In this document: positions 62,314 through 64,000 of the stretch, piece by piece
Numbering within the stretch: the first letter of the stretch is position 1
Layout: every line of letters begins with the position of its first letter
Assembly: GCA_003260075.1 (NCBI GenBank)
Contig: QLIY01000719.1
Coordinates: 20,527-84,526, forward strand
From: Phallusia mammillata
Taxonomy: Eukaryota; Chordata; Ascidiacea; Phlebobranchia; Ascidiidae
Length of the DNA: 64,000 nt
Reading direction: 5' to 3'
Notes under the pieces: generated by a model
What the model was told of the DNA's origin: nothing
The model's database searches: none
Seen by the model: only the letters and a program-made list of their open reading frames with translations
Made by a program: the position numbers and the translations under genes

Positions 62314-63982
62314 CTTGAACGTCAAAAAATCTCGATTCCATGGTTGACATACTGTGCTGCAATGTACCTAAACAAATGAGACAAATACGTTATAATCAAC
62401 TAATTTTTAACAGGGCTTGTATGCAATGCTGACAAAACACGAACAAATATGTTAGTTAGGAAAGAATAGGGACGCTGGAAATTGAGATTTATTTAAAAAA
62501 AACATATAAGAGAGGCTATGAACTATGGAAACGTAGACAGGTATCTATGTTAATCACGCTCTCAATACAGTCATTGTCCAAATGTTTTTTTGCGTTTGTT
62601 TAATTATTCCATTTTCCATGTTTATCACTTAACAGTAGAACTTTTGGTGTCGATTTACTTGTCATTTTATATGTTTCGTTAGTGGTCCTTTGTAATCTAG
62701 TTTATTTTGCTTTTGTTGTGTTTCATAAGGAGCATACATATCCTGATTATTATTTTGGCGGTATGTGAGTAAAATCATTAGACGATTTAGCAGGACCGGG
62801 AACCTACTACCCCATGTCGTTTAAGGCCATGTAGTCAACGCATATTCGAAAGACGGAAGTAGCCTGATTGGGTACCAACTGATTTTTAATGAAGGCAACT
62901 ATGTGTCATTTCAAAGAAAAAGTGGTGTTTAAACTCCACAACTGCGCACATGACTATCGGGTAGTGACTCAATCCAATAGATTTAAAGAAATCGAAAGTA
63001 AGAAGTAAAACAGTCTTGTGTCGCAAACACGGAAATGCGCATTGTCTTCACAATAACAAACTTGTGCAGGAATTAATATTTCCGTGGTCTTATTAATTTC
63101 CGGAAGCTATTTGGAAGAAACAAAGTCAAAAGCTCCCCTCACATGGCTGTTTATGTTGGGATATTTTTAGGCAAACAAGCTGTTTTGCTAAATTAAACTA
63201 AAGACACTACCATGTGAATAACCACTAACGTCATAGGATAACAAAAGAGAGAACGACATTACCTTTAAGATATTTCTCTGAACTTGCTGTAGTTAGAGAA
63301 ATATTTTCAAGTGATTGAAGAATCAAATTCGATTGTTCATCAACGATCTGTAGTTGTTTGGTGAAATTGTGAGACGCAGTTTGTATAGAACTCAGCCCCC
63401 CCCCCCCCCCCCCCCCCCCCCCCATTCGATTGTTCATCAACGATTTGTAGTTGTTTGGTGAAATTGTGAGACGCAGTTTGTATAGAACTCAATGATTTAG
63501 TTATGGTGCCTAATTGCTGCATTTGATCTAAGGAAACAACACACATATTATATACATGGGTTACAGTCAAGAACAGTAAATATATGGATCTTTGAATTCA
63601 AGTCCAAACAGAAAATGACTTAAAAAGTACGCATCTTAAACGGACTCAAAAATTGTAGTTTTTGTACTTGGTGAATAAAATGTCCTCGACTAAAATACAT
63701 TTACGCAATTTTGTAGCCATTTATTTGATATCAGAAATACGGACAAGTTTTTCAATACCTTCTTCATCTTTTCTTCCGTTTTTTACCATCTTTGAAATCT
63801 TAGTAAAGTTGTTGTGCATAATATCTTTAACAAAACATGAATTTGAACAGTCGAAGAAAAATGTTAACGAAACAATACACAGCAAGTTATCATTTAAGTA
63901 GTTTTACCTTTCATGTCACGCAAGTGTTGTGAAACTGATTGCAAATCGGAGCTGACATTGGTGAAACTATTCTGAATGGACT
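62314..63982 (-). CDS. Unidentified coiled-coil-like protein, partial (three internal exons)
   Basis: Minus-strand exons: 63982-63908 (75 bp), 63527-63263 (265 bp as assembled) and 62367-62314 (54 bp), each with consensus splice sites. The 75-bp and 54-bp exons are phase 1-1. The 265-bp exon becomes phase 1-1 at 168 bp if one 97-bp repeat-plus-poly-C unit is removed. Translated pieces: SIQNSFTNVSSDLQSVSQHL; DQMQQLGTITKSLSSIQTAS and QSLENISLTTASSEKYLK; TLQHSMSTMESRFFDVQ. They look like amphipathic helical repeats rich in Ser, Gln, Leu and Thr, as in stalk or coiled-coil regions. Several Asn-x-Ser/Thr sequons are present, so an extracellular stalk is possible. I do not recognise the family. The start lies beyond the right edge and the 3' end is not found. 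Confidence 0.6.
63327..63491 (+). repeat. Duplication around a 28-C run (63396-63423) inside a coding exon
   Basis: The 68-bp unit starting ATTCGATTGTTCATCAACGA occurs at 63327-63394 and 63424-63491 with one mismatch (ATCTG/ATTTG). As assembled the exon is 265 bp and breaks frame. Without one 97-bp unit it is 168 bp, divisible by three. This is the clearest sign that the poly-C junctions are not genomic. Confidence 0.9.
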
Positions 63983-64000
63983 CTGTAAAACAAATAGCTG

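Overview
This is eukaryotic, animal nuclear DNA. It is AT-rich, with compact multi-exon genes (introns of about 50 bp to 1.5 kb) and many small hAT-type MITEs. The gene set is metazoan: GIGYF, alkaline phosphatase, HAT1, CDK2, uronyl 2-sulfotransferase, FBXO4 and two bZIP factors. Short introns, AT-richness, strong allelic divergence and splice-acceptor-like sites just upstream of several start codons fit a tunicate such as Ciona, but the organism is an inference. Gene models were built by hand from splice consensus, reading phase and remembered family sequences; no alignment was run.

Layout, left to right. (1) 116-9904, minus: the N-terminal half of a GIGYF1/2 translational repressor, running off the left edge just inside the GYF domain. 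(2) 12799-21370, plus: an 11-exon secretory-pathway alkaline phosphatase with an unusual C-terminal membrane segment and cytoplasmic tail. (3) 21945-24912, plus: a 10-exon HAT1 histone acetyltransferase with a GC-AG intron. (4) 25708-28512, minus: a complete 7-exon CDK2-type kinase, tail to tail with HAT1. (5) 29258-30211, plus: a single-exon uronyl 2-sulfotransferase. (6) 32765-34879, minus: FBXO4. (7) 37043-39555, plus, and 55767-57628, minus: two convergent bZIP genes of near-equal length that share three motifs and look like diverged paralogues. They flank a 16 kb stretch with no recognisable gene. (8) 62314-63982, minus: exons of an unidentified coiled-coil-like protein running off the right edge.

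The most striking feature is 19 runs of 10 or more cytosines, never guanines on this strand. Most sit exactly between two nearly identical copies of the flanking sequence. One splits a coding exon, and removing one 97-bp unit makes that exon divisible by three again. The best explanation is unmerged allelic contig ends joined by spurious poly-C, so the affected exons need care. The first 2.3 kb is a mosaic of such pieces, including an inverted copy of part of the GYF exon.

I found no operon, CRISPR array, rRNA or convincing tRNA, and no evidence for a new multi-gene system. The most useful biological leads are the bZIP pair with a surplus of TGACGTCA sites, the transmembrane-tailed phosphatase, two frame-proven GC-AG introns and a cysteine in the HAT1 acetyl-CoA loop.
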